From: Nucisporomicrobium flavum
GTDB taxonomy: Bacteria; Actinomycetota; Actinomycetes; Mycobacteriales; Micromonosporaceae
Reading direction: 5' to 3'
DNA: 64,000 nt
Assembly (NCBI RefSeq): GCF_016464385.1
Contig: NZ_JADMLH010000013.1
Location: forward strand, 124,001 to 188,000
Made by a program: the position numbers and the translations under genes. The first letter of the stretch is position 1. Every line of letters starts with the position of its first letter. Below are positions 41,142 through 49,341 of the stretch, in pieces. The notes under the pieces were generated by a model. It worked only from the letters and a program-made list of their open reading frames with translations. It ran no database searches and was not told where the DNA came from.

Positions 41142-41936
41142 ATGGGTGAGTTGACGAGGCGGGACAAGCAGGTCGTCGGCGGCATGGTGGCGCTCCTGGT
41201 CGCAGGCGGGGGAGCGCTGGTGCTCAGCGGGGAGGCCGACCGCGACGGCCCGGCCACGGCGCCGCCGGAACGGACGGTCATCGCGGGTGCCGAGGCCGAG
41301 ATGGGTCCGGCGCGGCGGCCGGCGCCCGGCAGGACCGGCGGTGCCGCCCCGCAGGCCACGGCGGAAGCGCCGGCGGAGATCCGTACGCTCACGCCCCGGC
41401 CGGGGTTCCCGGCGACGACGAGCGCCGCGACGCCCGGCCGCACCACCGTGCCGGCTCTCACGCCGCAGTGGACCCCCGCTCTGCCGCCGCCGCTGGTACG
41501 CCCCCCGCTGCCGACGCCGACCACACCGGCCCGGACCACCACGCCGGCGACCACCAAGCCCGGCCCGGCCACCGTGCCGTCCACCCGGCCCCCGGCGACC
41601 CGCCCTCCGGTGACCCGGCCTCCGGCGACGCGCCCTCCGGTGACCCGCCCGCCGGCCACGACGGCGCCACCCGCGACGACGCCGCCGGCGACCACTCCGC
41701 CCGCGACGACCCCTGCGCCCGAGCCGACGACCCCGCCGGTCACCGAGGCACCCCAGGAGCCCGCCGAACCCGAGCCCACGACCGCGCAGCCGCAGGACGA
41801 CGGCGGCGAGGACCACGACCAGGACCAGGACCACGGCCACGACTTCCCCTGGGAGCCCGGCGCGGGCGGTCTGCCGGCCGGCCCGGACGCGCTGACCTGG
41901 CCGCCGGCCGTGCCCTCGGGGAACCCCTTCGAGTAG
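41142..41936 (+). CDS. Membrane-anchored Pro/Thr-rich protein
   Basis: 264 residues. A short cytoplasmic start (MGELTRRDKQ) and one membrane helix (about 11-29) precede a long extracellular Pro/Thr/Ala-rich stalk. The stalk holds the repeated RPPAT-RPPVT unit (residues 149-173). The C-terminal part has a His/Asp-rich patch (EDHDQDQDHGHDF) and an acidic end. No enzyme domain. Likely spans the cell wall, perhaps as a spacer or metal-binding surface protein; this is inference from composition. Confidence 0.7.
   Translation: MGELTRRDKQVVGGMVALLVAGGGALVLSGEADRDGPATAPPERTVIAGAEAEMGPARRPAPGRTGGAAPQATAEAPAEIRTLTPRPGFPATTSAATPGRTTVPALTPQWTPALPPPLVRPPLPTPTTPARTTTPATTKPGPATVPSTRPPATRPPVTRPPATRPPVTRPPATTAPPATTPPATTPPATTPAPEPTTPPVTEAPQEPAEPEPTTAQPQDDGGEDHDQDQDHGHDFPWEPGAGGLPAGPDALTWPPAVPSGNPFE
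41586..41660 (+). repeat. Five tandem 15-bp units coding RPPAT/RPPVT
   Basis: Units coding RPPAT and RPPVT alternate five times (A-V-A-V-A), so the DNA repeats at about 30 bp with few changes. It lies inside the Pro/Thr-rich stalk and could vary in length by slippage. Confidence 0.75.
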
Positions 41937-41992
41937 ATCACCGCAGGGTCATACGATCAGCGGCGGAACGTATCGACGCACGGAGGGATGAC

Positions 41993-43843
41993 ATGGGCAC
42001 CGAGACGCTGGAGTTCCAGGCCGAGGCGCGGCAGCTGTTGCAGCTGATGGTCCACTCGATCTACTCGAACAAGGACATCTTCCTGCGTGAGCTCATCTCC
42101 AACGCCTCCGACGCGCTGGACAAGCGGCGGCTCGCCGGGCTCACCGACGACAGCCTGCGCACCGACGACCTGCACATCGAGATCGAGGCGGACAAGGACG
42201 CGCGCACGCTGACCGTGCGCGACAACGGCATCGGCATGTCCCGCGACGAGGTGGTCGGCCTCATCGGCACGATCGCGCGCTCCGGCACCGCCGAGATGCT
42301 GCGCCGGCTCAAGGAGAGCAAGGAGAACGAGTCGGCCGAGCTGATCGGACAGTTCGGCGTCGGCTTCTACTCCACGTTCATGGTCGCCGACGAGGTCACC
42401 CTGATCACCCGCAAGGCCGGCGAGGACACGGGTACGCGCTGGCGGTCGGCCGGCGAGGGGACGTACACGATCGAGGACGTCGCCGACGCGCCCACCGGCA
42501 CCGCCGTCACCGTCCACCTGCGCCCGAAGGACGAGGAGGACGCGCTCTACGACTACGCCGACGAGTGGAAGATCCGCGAGATCGTCAAGCGGTACTCGGA
42601 CTTCATCTCGTTCCCCATCCGCCTGCTCAAGGGCGAGGGCGAGCCGGAGACGCTGAACTCCATGAAGGCGCTCTGGGCGCGGCCGCGCTCCGAGGTCAAG
42701 GACGAGGAGTACACCGAGTTCTACCGGCACATCAGCCACGACTGGACCGACCCGCTGGAGATCATCCAGATGCGGGCCGAGGGCACCTTCGAGTACGAGG
42801 CCCTGCTGTTCATCCCGTCCCGCGCCCCGCACGACCTCTTCCAGCGCGACGGCCGGCGCGGCATCCAGCTGTACGTCAAGCGCGTGTTCATCATGGACGA
42901 CAGCCGCGAGCTGATGCCCGACTACCTGCGGTTCGTCAAGGGCGTGGTGGACGCGGCCGACCTGTCGCTGAACATCTCCCGCGAGATCCTGCAGCAGGAC
43001 CGGCACATCCAGCTGATCCGCCGGCGCCTCGCCAAGAAGGTCCTGTCCACCATCAAGGACCTGATGACCAAGGAGCCGGAGAAGTACCGCACGCTGTGGC
43101 GCGAGTTCGGCCGGGCCGTCAAGGAGGGCCTGCTCGGCGAGGCCGACGACCAGAAGGCGATCCTGGACGTGTCGTCGTTCGCCTCCACGGCCGGCGACGA
43201 GCTCACCACCCTGGCGGACTACGTGTCGCGCATGAAGGACGGCCAGGACGCGATCTACTACATGACCGGCGAGAGCCGCGCCCAGGTCGAGAATTCCCCG
43301 CACATGGAGGCGTTCAAGGCCCAGGGGTACGAGGTTCTGCTGCTCACCGACCCGGTCGACGAGATCTGGGTCGAGGCGGTGCCCGAGTACGACGGCAGGA
43401 AGCTGCAGTCCATCGCCCGCGGCGACGTCGACCTCAAGCCCGACGAGAAGCCGTCCGAGGAACAGACCGGCGAGTTCGCCCCGCTGCTGACCTGGCTGGG
43501 CGAGACGCTCGCCGATGTCAAGGAGGCCCGGCTCTCCACCCGGCTCACCACCTCGCCGGCCTGCCTGGTCAGCGACGCCGACGACATCACCCCGACCCTG
43601 GAGAAGATGTACAAGGCGATGGGCCAGGAGGTGCCCCCGGTCAAGCGCATCCTCGAGCTGAACCCGGACCACCCGCTGGTCACGGGCCTGCGCGACGCGT
43701 ACGCCCAGCGCGCCGACGACCCGAACCTGCCGGAGACGGCCGAGCTGCTGTACGGCACGGCCCTGCTGGCCGAGGGCGGGGACCTGGCCGACCCGGCCCG
43801 CTTCGCCAAGCTCCTCGCCGACCGCCTCGCCAGGACCGTCTGA
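41993..43843 (+). CDS. htpG: Molecular chaperone HtpG (Hsp90)
   Basis: 616 residues. GHKL ATPase N-domain with ELISNASDALDKRR, RDNGIGMSRDEV and GQFGVGFYSTFMVAD. The middle domain has RRGIQLYVKRVFIMDD, and LSLNISREILQQDR follows. The C-terminal dimerisation region ends the protein. ATP-driven folding chaperone of the cytoplasm. The ATG at 41993 follows CGGAGGG. TACGAT at 41952-41957 could be its -10. I saw no HspR (HAIR) or CIRCE element upstream. Confidence 0.97.
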   Translation: MGTETLEFQAEARQLLQLMVHSIYSNKDIFLRELISNASDALDKRRLAGLTDDSLRTDDLHIEIEADKDARTLTVRDNGIGMSRDEVVGLIGTIARSGTAEMLRRLKESKENESAELIGQFGVGFYSTFMVADEVTLITRKAGEDTGTRWRSAGEGTYTIEDVADAPTGTAVTVHLRPKDEEDALYDYADEWKIREIVKRYSDFISFPIRLLKGEGEPETLNSMKALWARPRSEVKDEEYTEFYRHISHDWTDPLEIIQMRAEGTFEYEALLFIPSRAPHDLFQRDGRRGIQLYVKRVFIMDDSRELMPDYLRFVKGVVDAADLSLNISREILQQDRHIQLIRRRLAKKVLSTIKDLMTKEPEKYRTLWREFGRAVKEGLLGEADDQKAILDVSSFASTAGDELTTLADYVSRMKDGQDAIYYMTGESRAQVENSPHMEAFKAQGYEVLLLTDPVDEIWVEAVPEYDGRKLQSIARGDVDLKPDEKPSEEQTGEFAPLLTWLGETLADVKEARLSTRLTTSPACLVSDADDITPTLEKMYKAMGQEVPPVKRILELNPDHPLVTGLRDAYAQRADDPNLPETAELLYGTALLAEGGDLADPARFAKLLADRLARTV

Positions 43844-43864
43844 ACGACCCCTAGGGTGGGCGGC

Positions 43865-44869
43865 ATGACCACCTCGACAGAGATCCGGCTTGCCGCCCGC
43901 CCGCACGGGACCCCCGTGCCGACCGACTTCGAGACCGTGCGGACCGAGGTGCCTCAGCCCGGCCCCGGGCAGCTGCTCGTCCGGAACACGCTGATGAGCG
44001 TCGACCCGTACATGCGCGGCCGGATGGACGACCGCAAGTCGTACGTGGCGCCGTACGAGCTGGGCAAGGCGCTGCAGGGCGGCGCGGTCGGCGAGGTCGT
44101 CGCGTCGGAGGCGGACGGGTTCCAGCCCGGCGACACGGTGCTGCACGGGCTCGGCTGGCGCGAGTACGCCCTCGTCGAGGCACGCTCGGCGGCGAAGGTC
44201 GACCCGTCCCGGGCGCCGCTGGGGGCGTACCTGGGTGTGCTCGGGATGCCGGGGCTGACGGCGTACGCCGGTCTGCTGCGCACCGCGGAGTTCAAGCCCG
44301 GCGACGTCGTCTTCGTCTCCAGCGCGGCCGGCGCGGTCGGCCAGGTCGTCGGCCAGCTCGCCAAGCTGAAGGGCGCCGCCCGGGTCATCGGCAGCGCCGG
44401 CTCCGCGGCCAAGGTCGCCTACCTGCGCGAGGAGCTGGGCTTCGACGCGGCGTTCGACTACCACGACGGGCCGGTACGCGACCAGCTCAAGGCCGCCGCC
44501 CCGGACGGCATCGACGTCTACTTCGACAACGTCGGCGGCGACCACCTCGAGGCGGCGATCTCGGCGCTGACCGTGCACGGCCGGGTCTGCGTCTGCGGCA
44601 TGATCAGCGTCTACAACGCCACCGAGCCGGTCCCGGCGCCCCGCAACCTGGCCCAGGTCATCGGCAAGCGCCTCACCATCCGCGGCATGCTCGTCGGTGA
44701 CCACGGCGACCTGCGCGACCAGTTCCACACCGAGGTCGCCCCGCGGGTGGCGGACGGCAGCATCCGCTACCGCGAGACCGTCCTCGAAGGCATCGACCAG
44801 GCAGTGGAGGCGTTCCTGTCCATGCTGCGCGGCGACGGCATCGGCAAGACCCTCGTCAAGCTGGGCTGA
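43865..44869 (+). CDS. NADP-dependent MDR oxidoreductase (PTGR/CurA-like)
   Basis: 334 residues. Zinc-free medium-chain reductase of the leukotriene B4 dehydrogenase/CurA branch, with SVDPYMRGRM, VSSAAGAVGQVVGQLAKLKG and YFDNVGGDHLEAA. It reduces double bonds of enones with NADPH. The ATG at 43865 is used because TAGGGT (43852-43857) ends 7 nt before it, fitting a leaderless mRNA. A GTG at 43856 lies inside that box. The end overlaps the convergent LysR gene by 14 bp. Confidence 0.9.
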   Translation: MTTSTEIRLAARPHGTPVPTDFETVRTEVPQPGPGQLLVRNTLMSVDPYMRGRMDDRKSYVAPYELGKALQGGAVGEVVASEADGFQPGDTVLHGLGWREYALVEARSAAKVDPSRAPLGAYLGVLGMPGLTAYAGLLRTAEFKPGDVVFVSSAAGAVGQVVGQLAKLKGAARVIGSAGSAAKVAYLREELGFDAAFDYHDGPVRDQLKAAAPDGIDVYFDNVGGDHLEAAISALTVHGRVCVCGMISVYNATEPVPAPRNLAQVIGKRLTIRGMLVGDHGDLRDQFHTEVAPRVADGSIRYRETVLEGIDQAVEAFLSMLRGDGIGKTLVKLG

Positions 44870-45701
44870 GCGCGCTCACCAGGGCGGCAAAGTCGCGGAG
44901 CAGCGGGTTGTCGTCGCGGTCGCTCGCCCACGCCAGGCACACCGTGTTCGCGGAGATGCCGGTGATCCGGGCGTACGCGACGTCCGCCCGGGTGTAGAAC
45001 GCCGCGGTGGACAACGGCAGCACCGCGACGCCGCGGCCCGCCGCGACGTGCTCGAGCTTCTCCTCGACCGAGGCGGCGGGCACCGGAACCGCCCGGCCCT
45101 GCCATTCCGGGACCGCCGCCGGATTCTGCAGCAGCGTCGCCCCGGCGAGGTCCCCGATCGCGATCTCGTCCTTGCCCGCCAGCGGATGGTCCGACGGCAC
45201 CACGGCCACCCGCGGCTCGGTCGTCAGCGGCTGCACGGTCAGGCCGCGCCGGTCGAGGGGCAGGCGCACGTAGCCGATATCGGCGCGGCCGTCGCGCAGC
45301 ACCTCGCCCTGGTCGTCCCAGTCGGTACGCAGGACGTCCACGGACAGCCCGGGGTGACTGTCGCGCATCGCCCGGACGGCCGCCGTGACGGTCAGCCCGG
45401 GCATGAACGCCACCGTGAAGGAGTCGGTCCCGCCCGCGGCGCGCCGCACCCGCCGTTGCAGGGCGGCGGCATTCGTGAGCAACGGTACGGCGTCGGCCAG
45501 CAGTTGCCGTCCCGCCGGGGTCAGCTCGGTGGCCCGTTTCGTCCGGACGAACAACTCCACCTTCAGCTCGTCCTCGAGCGCGCGGATCTGCCGCGACAGC
45601 ACCGGCTGGGCTATGTGCAGCAGCGCCGCGGCCCGCCCGAAGTGCAGCTGCTCGGCGACCGCCACGAAGTACCGCAGCTTGCGCAGGTCGACGTCGCTCA
45701 T
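44856..45701 (-). CDS. LysR-family transcriptional regulator
   Basis: 281 residues. N-terminal winged HTH (LRYFVAVAEQLHFGRAAALLHIAQPVLSRQIRALEDEL), then a LysR substrate-binding domain with GRADIGYVRLPLDRRGL and VAAGRGVAVLPL. It is divergent from the SDR gene at 45773 across 71 bp, so that gene is the probable target. Confidence 0.93.
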   Translation of the reverse strand: MSDVDLRKLRYFVAVAEQLHFGRAAALLHIAQPVLSRQIRALEDELKVELFVRTKRATELTPAGRQLLADAVPLLTNAAALQRRVRRAAGGTDSFTVAFMPGLTVTAAVRAMRDSHPGLSVDVLRTDWDDQGEVLRDGRADIGYVRLPLDRRGLTVQPLTTEPRVAVVPSDHPLAGKDEIAIGDLAGATLLQNPAAVPEWQGRAVPVPAASVEEKLEHVAAGRGVAVLPLSTAAFYTRADVAYARITGISANTVCLAWASDRDDNPLLRDFAALVSALSPA

Positions 45702-45772
45702 GCCCGCAGGGTATGACAGCGGCCGGAACAGGTCTTGGACGGGCGCGGGCGGCCGGGCGGATCGTGGTGGTC

Positions 45773-46483
45773 ATGGAAATGCAGAATCAGCGTGTCGTCG
45801 TCCTCGGCGGCACCTCCGGGATCGGCGCGGCGGTGGCGCAGGGCGCGGCCGGCCGCGGTGCGGATGTGGTGGTCGTGTCGAGCAGCAAGACGAAGGTGGA
45901 CGCGGCAGTGGGCCGGCTGCCGGGAGCGAGCGGTGCGGCGGTGGACCTCACCGACCCGGCCGCGACGGAAGCCTTCTTCGCCGCGGTGGGGGACTTCGAC
46001 CACCTCGTCTACACGGCCGGGGAGCCGCTGTCGCTGATGCCCGTGGCGGCGTTCGACGCGGCGCGCGCCCGCGCCTTCTTCGAGCTGCGGTACTTCAGCC
46101 TGCTCGGTGCGGTGCACCGTGCCGTACCGAGGATCCGGCCCGGCGGCTCGATCACCCTGACCTCCGGCACCGCGGCCGACCGGCCCGGACCGGGCTGGCT
46201 GCTCGGCGCGAGCATCTGCGGCGCGATGGACTCGCTCACCCGTGCCCTCGCCACCGAGCTGGCGCCGATCCGCGTCAACGCGGTCAAGCCGGGCGTCACC
46301 CGCTCACCGCTGTGGGACCGCATGGACGACCCCGCCGAGCTGTACGCCCAGGCCGGCGCCGGCCTCCCGCTGGGCCGGGTGGGAGAGGTGGAGGAGGTCG
46401 CGGCGGCGTACCTCTACCTGCTCACGCAGCCGTACTCGACGGGGACCGTGCTGACGGCGGACGGCGGCACCCTGGTCGCCTGA
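45773..46483 (+). CDS. SDR-family protein with lost Tyr/Lys catalytic pair
   Basis: 236 residues with the NAD(P) motif GGTSGIGAAVA and the usual SDR order. The Ser of the active site is kept (LTSGTAADRP). Where YxxxK is expected the protein reads GASIC, so Tyr is Gly and Lys is Cys. The following AMDSLTRALATELAPIRVNAVKPG aligns well, which makes the loss real. It may bind a nucleotide without normal oxidoreductase activity or use another mechanism. ATG at 45773; a GTG at 45713 would add an unlikely tail. Probably controlled by the divergent LysR. Confidence 0.88.
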   Translation: MEMQNQRVVVLGGTSGIGAAVAQGAAGRGADVVVVSSSKTKVDAAVGRLPGASGAAVDLTDPAATEAFFAAVGDFDHLVYTAGEPLSLMPVAAFDAARARAFFELRYFSLLGAVHRAVPRIRPGGSITLTSGTAADRPGPGWLLGASICGAMDSLTRALATELAPIRVNAVKPGVTRSPLWDRMDDPAELYAQAGAGLPLGRVGEVEEVAAAYLYLLTQPYSTGTVLTADGGTLVA

Positions 46484-46513
46484 GACCGTCGCGGTGCGTG
46501 ATCTCATAGGGGC

Positions 46514-46915
46514 ATGCCGACCGTCTTCACGAAAATCATCAACGGGGACCTGCCCGGGCGCATCGTGTGGTCCGACGAGCGGGTGGCGGCCTTCCTGACG
46601 ATCGCGCCGCTCACGCCGGGCCACACGCTGGTCGTGCCGCGCGCCGAGGTGGACGAGTGGACGGACCTGGAGCCGGACCTGCTCGGTCACCTCATGACGG
46701 TCAGCCACACCATCGGCGCGGCGCTCAAGCGGGCGTTCGACGCGCCGCGGGTGGGGCTGATCGTCGCGGGCTTCGAGGTGCCGCACGCCCACGTCCACGT
46801 GTTCCCGGCCCACGACATGGCCGACTTCGACTTCGCCCGGGCGGACGCGAACGTCCCGTCCGAGGACCTCGACGCCCACCACCAGCGCATCCTCGCCGCC
46901 CTCGACCGCAGCTGA
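46514..46915 (+). CDS. HIT-family hydrolase
   Basis: 133 residues, a single histidine-triad domain. It starts TVFTKIINGDLPGRIVW and has the triad HAHVHVFP. Members hydrolyse nucleoside phosphoramidates or dinucleoside polyphosphates. The last 229 bp lie opposite the extended 3' end of the minus-strand gene at 46687-47301. Confidence 0.93.
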   Translation: MPTVFTKIINGDLPGRIVWSDERVAAFLTIAPLTPGHTLVVPRAEVDEWTDLEPDLLGHLMTVSHTIGAALKRAFDAPRVGLIVAGFEVPHAHVHVFPAHDMADFDFARADANVPSEDLDAHHQRILAALDRS

Positions 46916-47301
46916 CGCCGCGCGGCGGGGCGGTCCGACGAGCTTGAGCGGCTGCTCAGTGTCCGGCCAGGTCTCCGATGGCGCAGCTCCCAGGCCCGGC
47001 GCACACCGCGAGGAAGGTAGAGGTCCGGCCACAGCCGCCGCAGGGTGCCATCGTCCAGCCAGGCCGCCAGCTCGTCGCGCCGGACGGCTTCCCGCAGCAC
47101 GATCTCGTAGACGCGGAGAACCTCGAAGGAATCGTCGAGGTCGAACCGGCGGTCGTCGGGAGGGTGCCACACCATTCGGTGCGGCAGCTCAACGACGCCG
47201 CAGAATGGGCCGCGCAGCGCGCTCAGGTCAGGTGCGACGACGACCGGACGTCCCGGACGGCTGGTCAGGCGGGCCGGCGGCGCCGTGGATCGGTCGGCCA
47301 T
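46687..47301 (-). CDS. Conserved actinobacterial hypothetical protein with an apparent readthrough tail
   Basis: The first about 110 residues (PVVVAPDLSALRGP, VVELPHRMVWHP, DLDDSFEVLRVYEIVLREA, LWPDLYLPRGVRRAWE) match a short actinobacterial protein that I recall as ending soon after RRAWE. Here the frame goes on for about 90 more low-complexity residues (Arg/Ser/Trp-rich) and lies antisense to the HIT gene. A +1 shift near 46980 would end the protein at 46956 (LAGH then stop). Either the stop has been lost by a small indel, or the sequence has an error there. Function unknown. Confidence 0.6.
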   Translation of the reverse strand: MADRSTAPPARLTSRPGRPVVVAPDLSALRGPFCGVVELPHRMVWHPPDDRRFDLDDSFEVLRVYEIVLREAVRRDELAAWLDDGTLRRLWPDLYLPRGVRRAWELRHRRPGRTLSSRSSSSDRPAARRQLRSRAARMRWWWASRSSDGTFASARAKSKSAMSWAGNTWTWACGTSKPATISPTRGASNARLSAAPMVWLTVMR

Positions 47302-47340
47302 GCCCTCAGCGTACGCAGTGGGTTTGCGGAGATCGATGCG

Positions 47341-48180
47341 TCAGCGGAGCGCTGTGAGCCAGGTGCGGGGGCCGCGGTACTGGACCCGAATGCCGGCGAC
47401 GCCGATCGCATAGCGCAGCGCCTCCGTGAGCTCCGCTCCGCGGGCGATTGCGACCGTCAGCGCGCCGTGGAAAGCGTCTCCCGCGCCGGCCGTGTCGACC
47501 GCGGCTACGGGCGGCACGTCGAGCTCGCCGGACTCGCCGCCCGACCACCAGGCGACCGGTTCGGGCCCGCGGGTGATCGCGCCGTGGTGGGCGCCGAGCG
47601 CTCGCAGCCCTGAGACCGTGTCGAGGTCGCCCGGTGGGTGGAACGCCGCCGAGCAGGCCGCGACCGCCGCGTGGGGGAGCAGGTCCGCGAAGACCGGCCG
47701 CCACGTGCCCGCGTCCAGCACCAGCGGCCGCCCGCTGCGCGCCGCGGCCAGGGCCAGCGCGGGGTGATGCCCGTCGGCCAGCACCGCGTCCGCGGTGGTC
47801 AGGGTTTCCGCAAGGGCAGACGGTACGGCCACAGCGACGCCCCGCGCGTTACGGCTCACGATCGTGCGCTGGCCGGTCGCGTCGAGCACCGTGACCGCCG
47901 AGACCGGTGGGGGTTCCGGGGTGTCCGGAGCCGCGTCCAGCAGCGTGACGTCGTGGGCGGCGAGGTCGGCCCGGATGAGGTCGCCGAGCGGGTGGGCGCC
48001 GACCGCGGTGACCAGGGTGACCTCGGCGCCGAGCGCCGCGGCGGTGAGCGCGGCGTTGGTGGCCGGGCCGCCGGCCGCGACCTCCGCGGACAGCGCCTCC
48101 GCCTTGTCGTCCGGGCCGGGCAGGCGGTCGACGCGCTGGACCAGGTCGACCGTGGCCAGCCCGACGCAGACGACCCGCAC
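47341..48180 (-). CDS. PfkB-family carbohydrate kinase (ribokinase-like)
   Basis: 279 residues. It starts RVVCVGLATVDLVQRVD, with AAGGPATNAALTAAALG and the catalytic signature DTAGAGDAFHGAL. It phosphorylates a sugar or sugar-like compound with ATP in the cytoplasm; the substrate is unknown. The start is GTG at 48180, 4 bp from the stop of the small membrane protein gene, so the two may be cotranscribed. Confidence 0.9.
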   Translation of the reverse strand: MRVVCVGLATVDLVQRVDRLPGPDDKAEALSAEVAAGGPATNAALTAAALGAEVTLVTAVGAHPLGDLIRADLAAHDVTLLDAAPDTPEPPPVSAVTVLDATGQRTIVSRNARGVAVAVPSALAETLTTADAVLADGHHPALALAAARSGRPLVLDAGTWRPVFADLLPHAAVAACSAAFHPPGDLDTVSGLRALGAHHGAITRGPEPVAWWSGGESGELDVPPVAAVDTAGAGDAFHGALTVAIARGAELTEALRYAIGVAGIRVQYRGPRTWLTALR

Positions 48181-48184
48181 GGCG

Positions 48185-48340
48185 TCAGGACGCGAGGTCG
48201 GAGAAGAAGACGCCGATGTTGCGGAACACCTCCGCGACGCCGTCGCCGATGCCCTGGGCGATGTCCGCGGCGGGGCCCGGGTTCGTCCCGATGTAGAAGA
48301 TGACCAGCGCGAGCACGATCCAGCCGACGACCTTCTTCAT
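48185..48340 (-). CDS. Small single-helix membrane protein, 51 residues
   Basis: MKKVVGWIVLALVIFYI forms one membrane helix. A short soluble segment, IGDGVAEVFRNIGVFFSDL, follows. A GGGAGG site sits at good distance from the ATG at 48340. Similar 50-residue proteins are common in actinomycetes and have no known role. Confidence 0.7.
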   Translation of the reverse strand: MKKVVGWIVLALVIFYIGTNPGPAADIAQGIGDGVAEVFRNIGVFFSDLAS

Positions 48341-48417
48341 CCGGCCCACCTCCCCGGCGCGATTGATCGAAACGAATCGTGACACGGCGGAGCAGGTCAT
48401 GGGGGCCGGACGCGCCG

Positions 48418-49278
48418 TCAGAGATCGAAAAGGCGGGCCGCGTTCTGCCAGCACACCGCGCGCAGCCAGGCGTCGCCGAGGCCGAGGGCGGCGAGCGCGT
48501 CGAGCTGGTGGGCGTACGGGTACGGGATGCTCGGGAAGTCGCTGCCCAGCAGGACCTTGCCGGCGAGCCCGAGGTCGCGCAGCCGGGGGAGCAGGTCCCG
48601 GGGGAACGGGGCCATGTCCTCGAAGAACGAGGTGAACGCCATCGTCGTGTCGAGGCCGGCGCGCTCGTGGCGTTCGGCCAGCTGGAGGAAGCCCTCGTAC
48701 TCCGGGGCGCCGAGGTGCGCGGCGATCATGGCCAGCCGGGGGTGGCGGCGCAGGACCTCGCCGATCGGGCCGGGGCCGGTGAAGCGGTGGGGGACCGGGC
48801 CGGACCCGGCGTGCACGACCACCGGGGTGCCGGTGTCGGCGAGGATGCCCCAGGCCTCGTCCAGCTCGGGGGCGCGCGGGTCGAAGCCGCCGACCTGCAG
48901 GTGCAGTTTGAAGATGCGCGCCCCGCGCTCCAGCGCCGTACGGACGTCCCGCGCCGCCGACGGCTCCGGGAAGAACGTGGCGCTGGGCAGGCAGCCGGGC
49001 GTACGGGCGGCGAAGTCCAGCGTCCAGGTGTTGAGGTCCGCGGCCATGCCGGGGCGGTGGGCGTACGCGAGCGCCGTGAACACGCGCACGCCGAGTTCGC
49101 CGAGCGTGGCGACGCGTTCGGCCTCGGTGCCGCGGTAGTGGATGGGCCATTTCCGGCCGATGAGGGGCCCCGCCTCGTCGAAGTGGGCCCAGACCCGGCG
49201 CTGCATCCGTTCGGGCAGGAAGTGGGTGTGCACGTCGGCGAGCCCCGGCAGGCCGAGCGCGGTGGCGAAGGCGGTCAC
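48418..49278 (-). CDS. Amidohydrolase-family metal-dependent hydrolase
   Basis: 286 residues. TIM-barrel amidohydrolase of the amidohydrolase 2/ACMSD-like group. The first metal motif is ADVHTHFLPERM, then KLHLQVGGFD, VVHAGSG, a His in IAAHLGAPEYEGF and the catalytic Asp in LLGSDFPSIPYP. The substrate is unknown. I chose the GTG at 49278 because the protein family start (near the HxH motif) fits; an ATG at 49338 would overlap the promoter of the divergent transporter. Confidence 0.87.
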   Translation of the reverse strand: MTAFATALGLPGLADVHTHFLPERMQRRVWAHFDEAGPLIGRKWPIHYRGTEAERVATLGELGVRVFTALAYAHRPGMAADLNTWTLDFAARTPGCLPSATFFPEPSAARDVRTALERGARIFKLHLQVGGFDPRAPELDEAWGILADTGTPVVVHAGSGPVPHRFTGPGPIGEVLRRHPRLAMIAAHLGAPEYEGFLQLAERHERAGLDTTMAFTSFFEDMAPFPRDLLPRLRDLGLAGKVLLGSDFPSIPYPYAHQLDALAALGLGDAWLRAVCWQNAARLFDL

Positions 49279-49341
49279 CGTCCGATGATGGCGTACGTCA
49301 CAAACCGAGGGCTTCTGGCTTTTGACAGTTACCCTCATTTC

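Noticed and set aside
41938..41992. HspR (HAIR) or CIRCE heat-shock operator before htpG
   Set aside because: No CTTGAGT-N7-ACTCAAG or TTAGCACTC-type inverted repeat is present.
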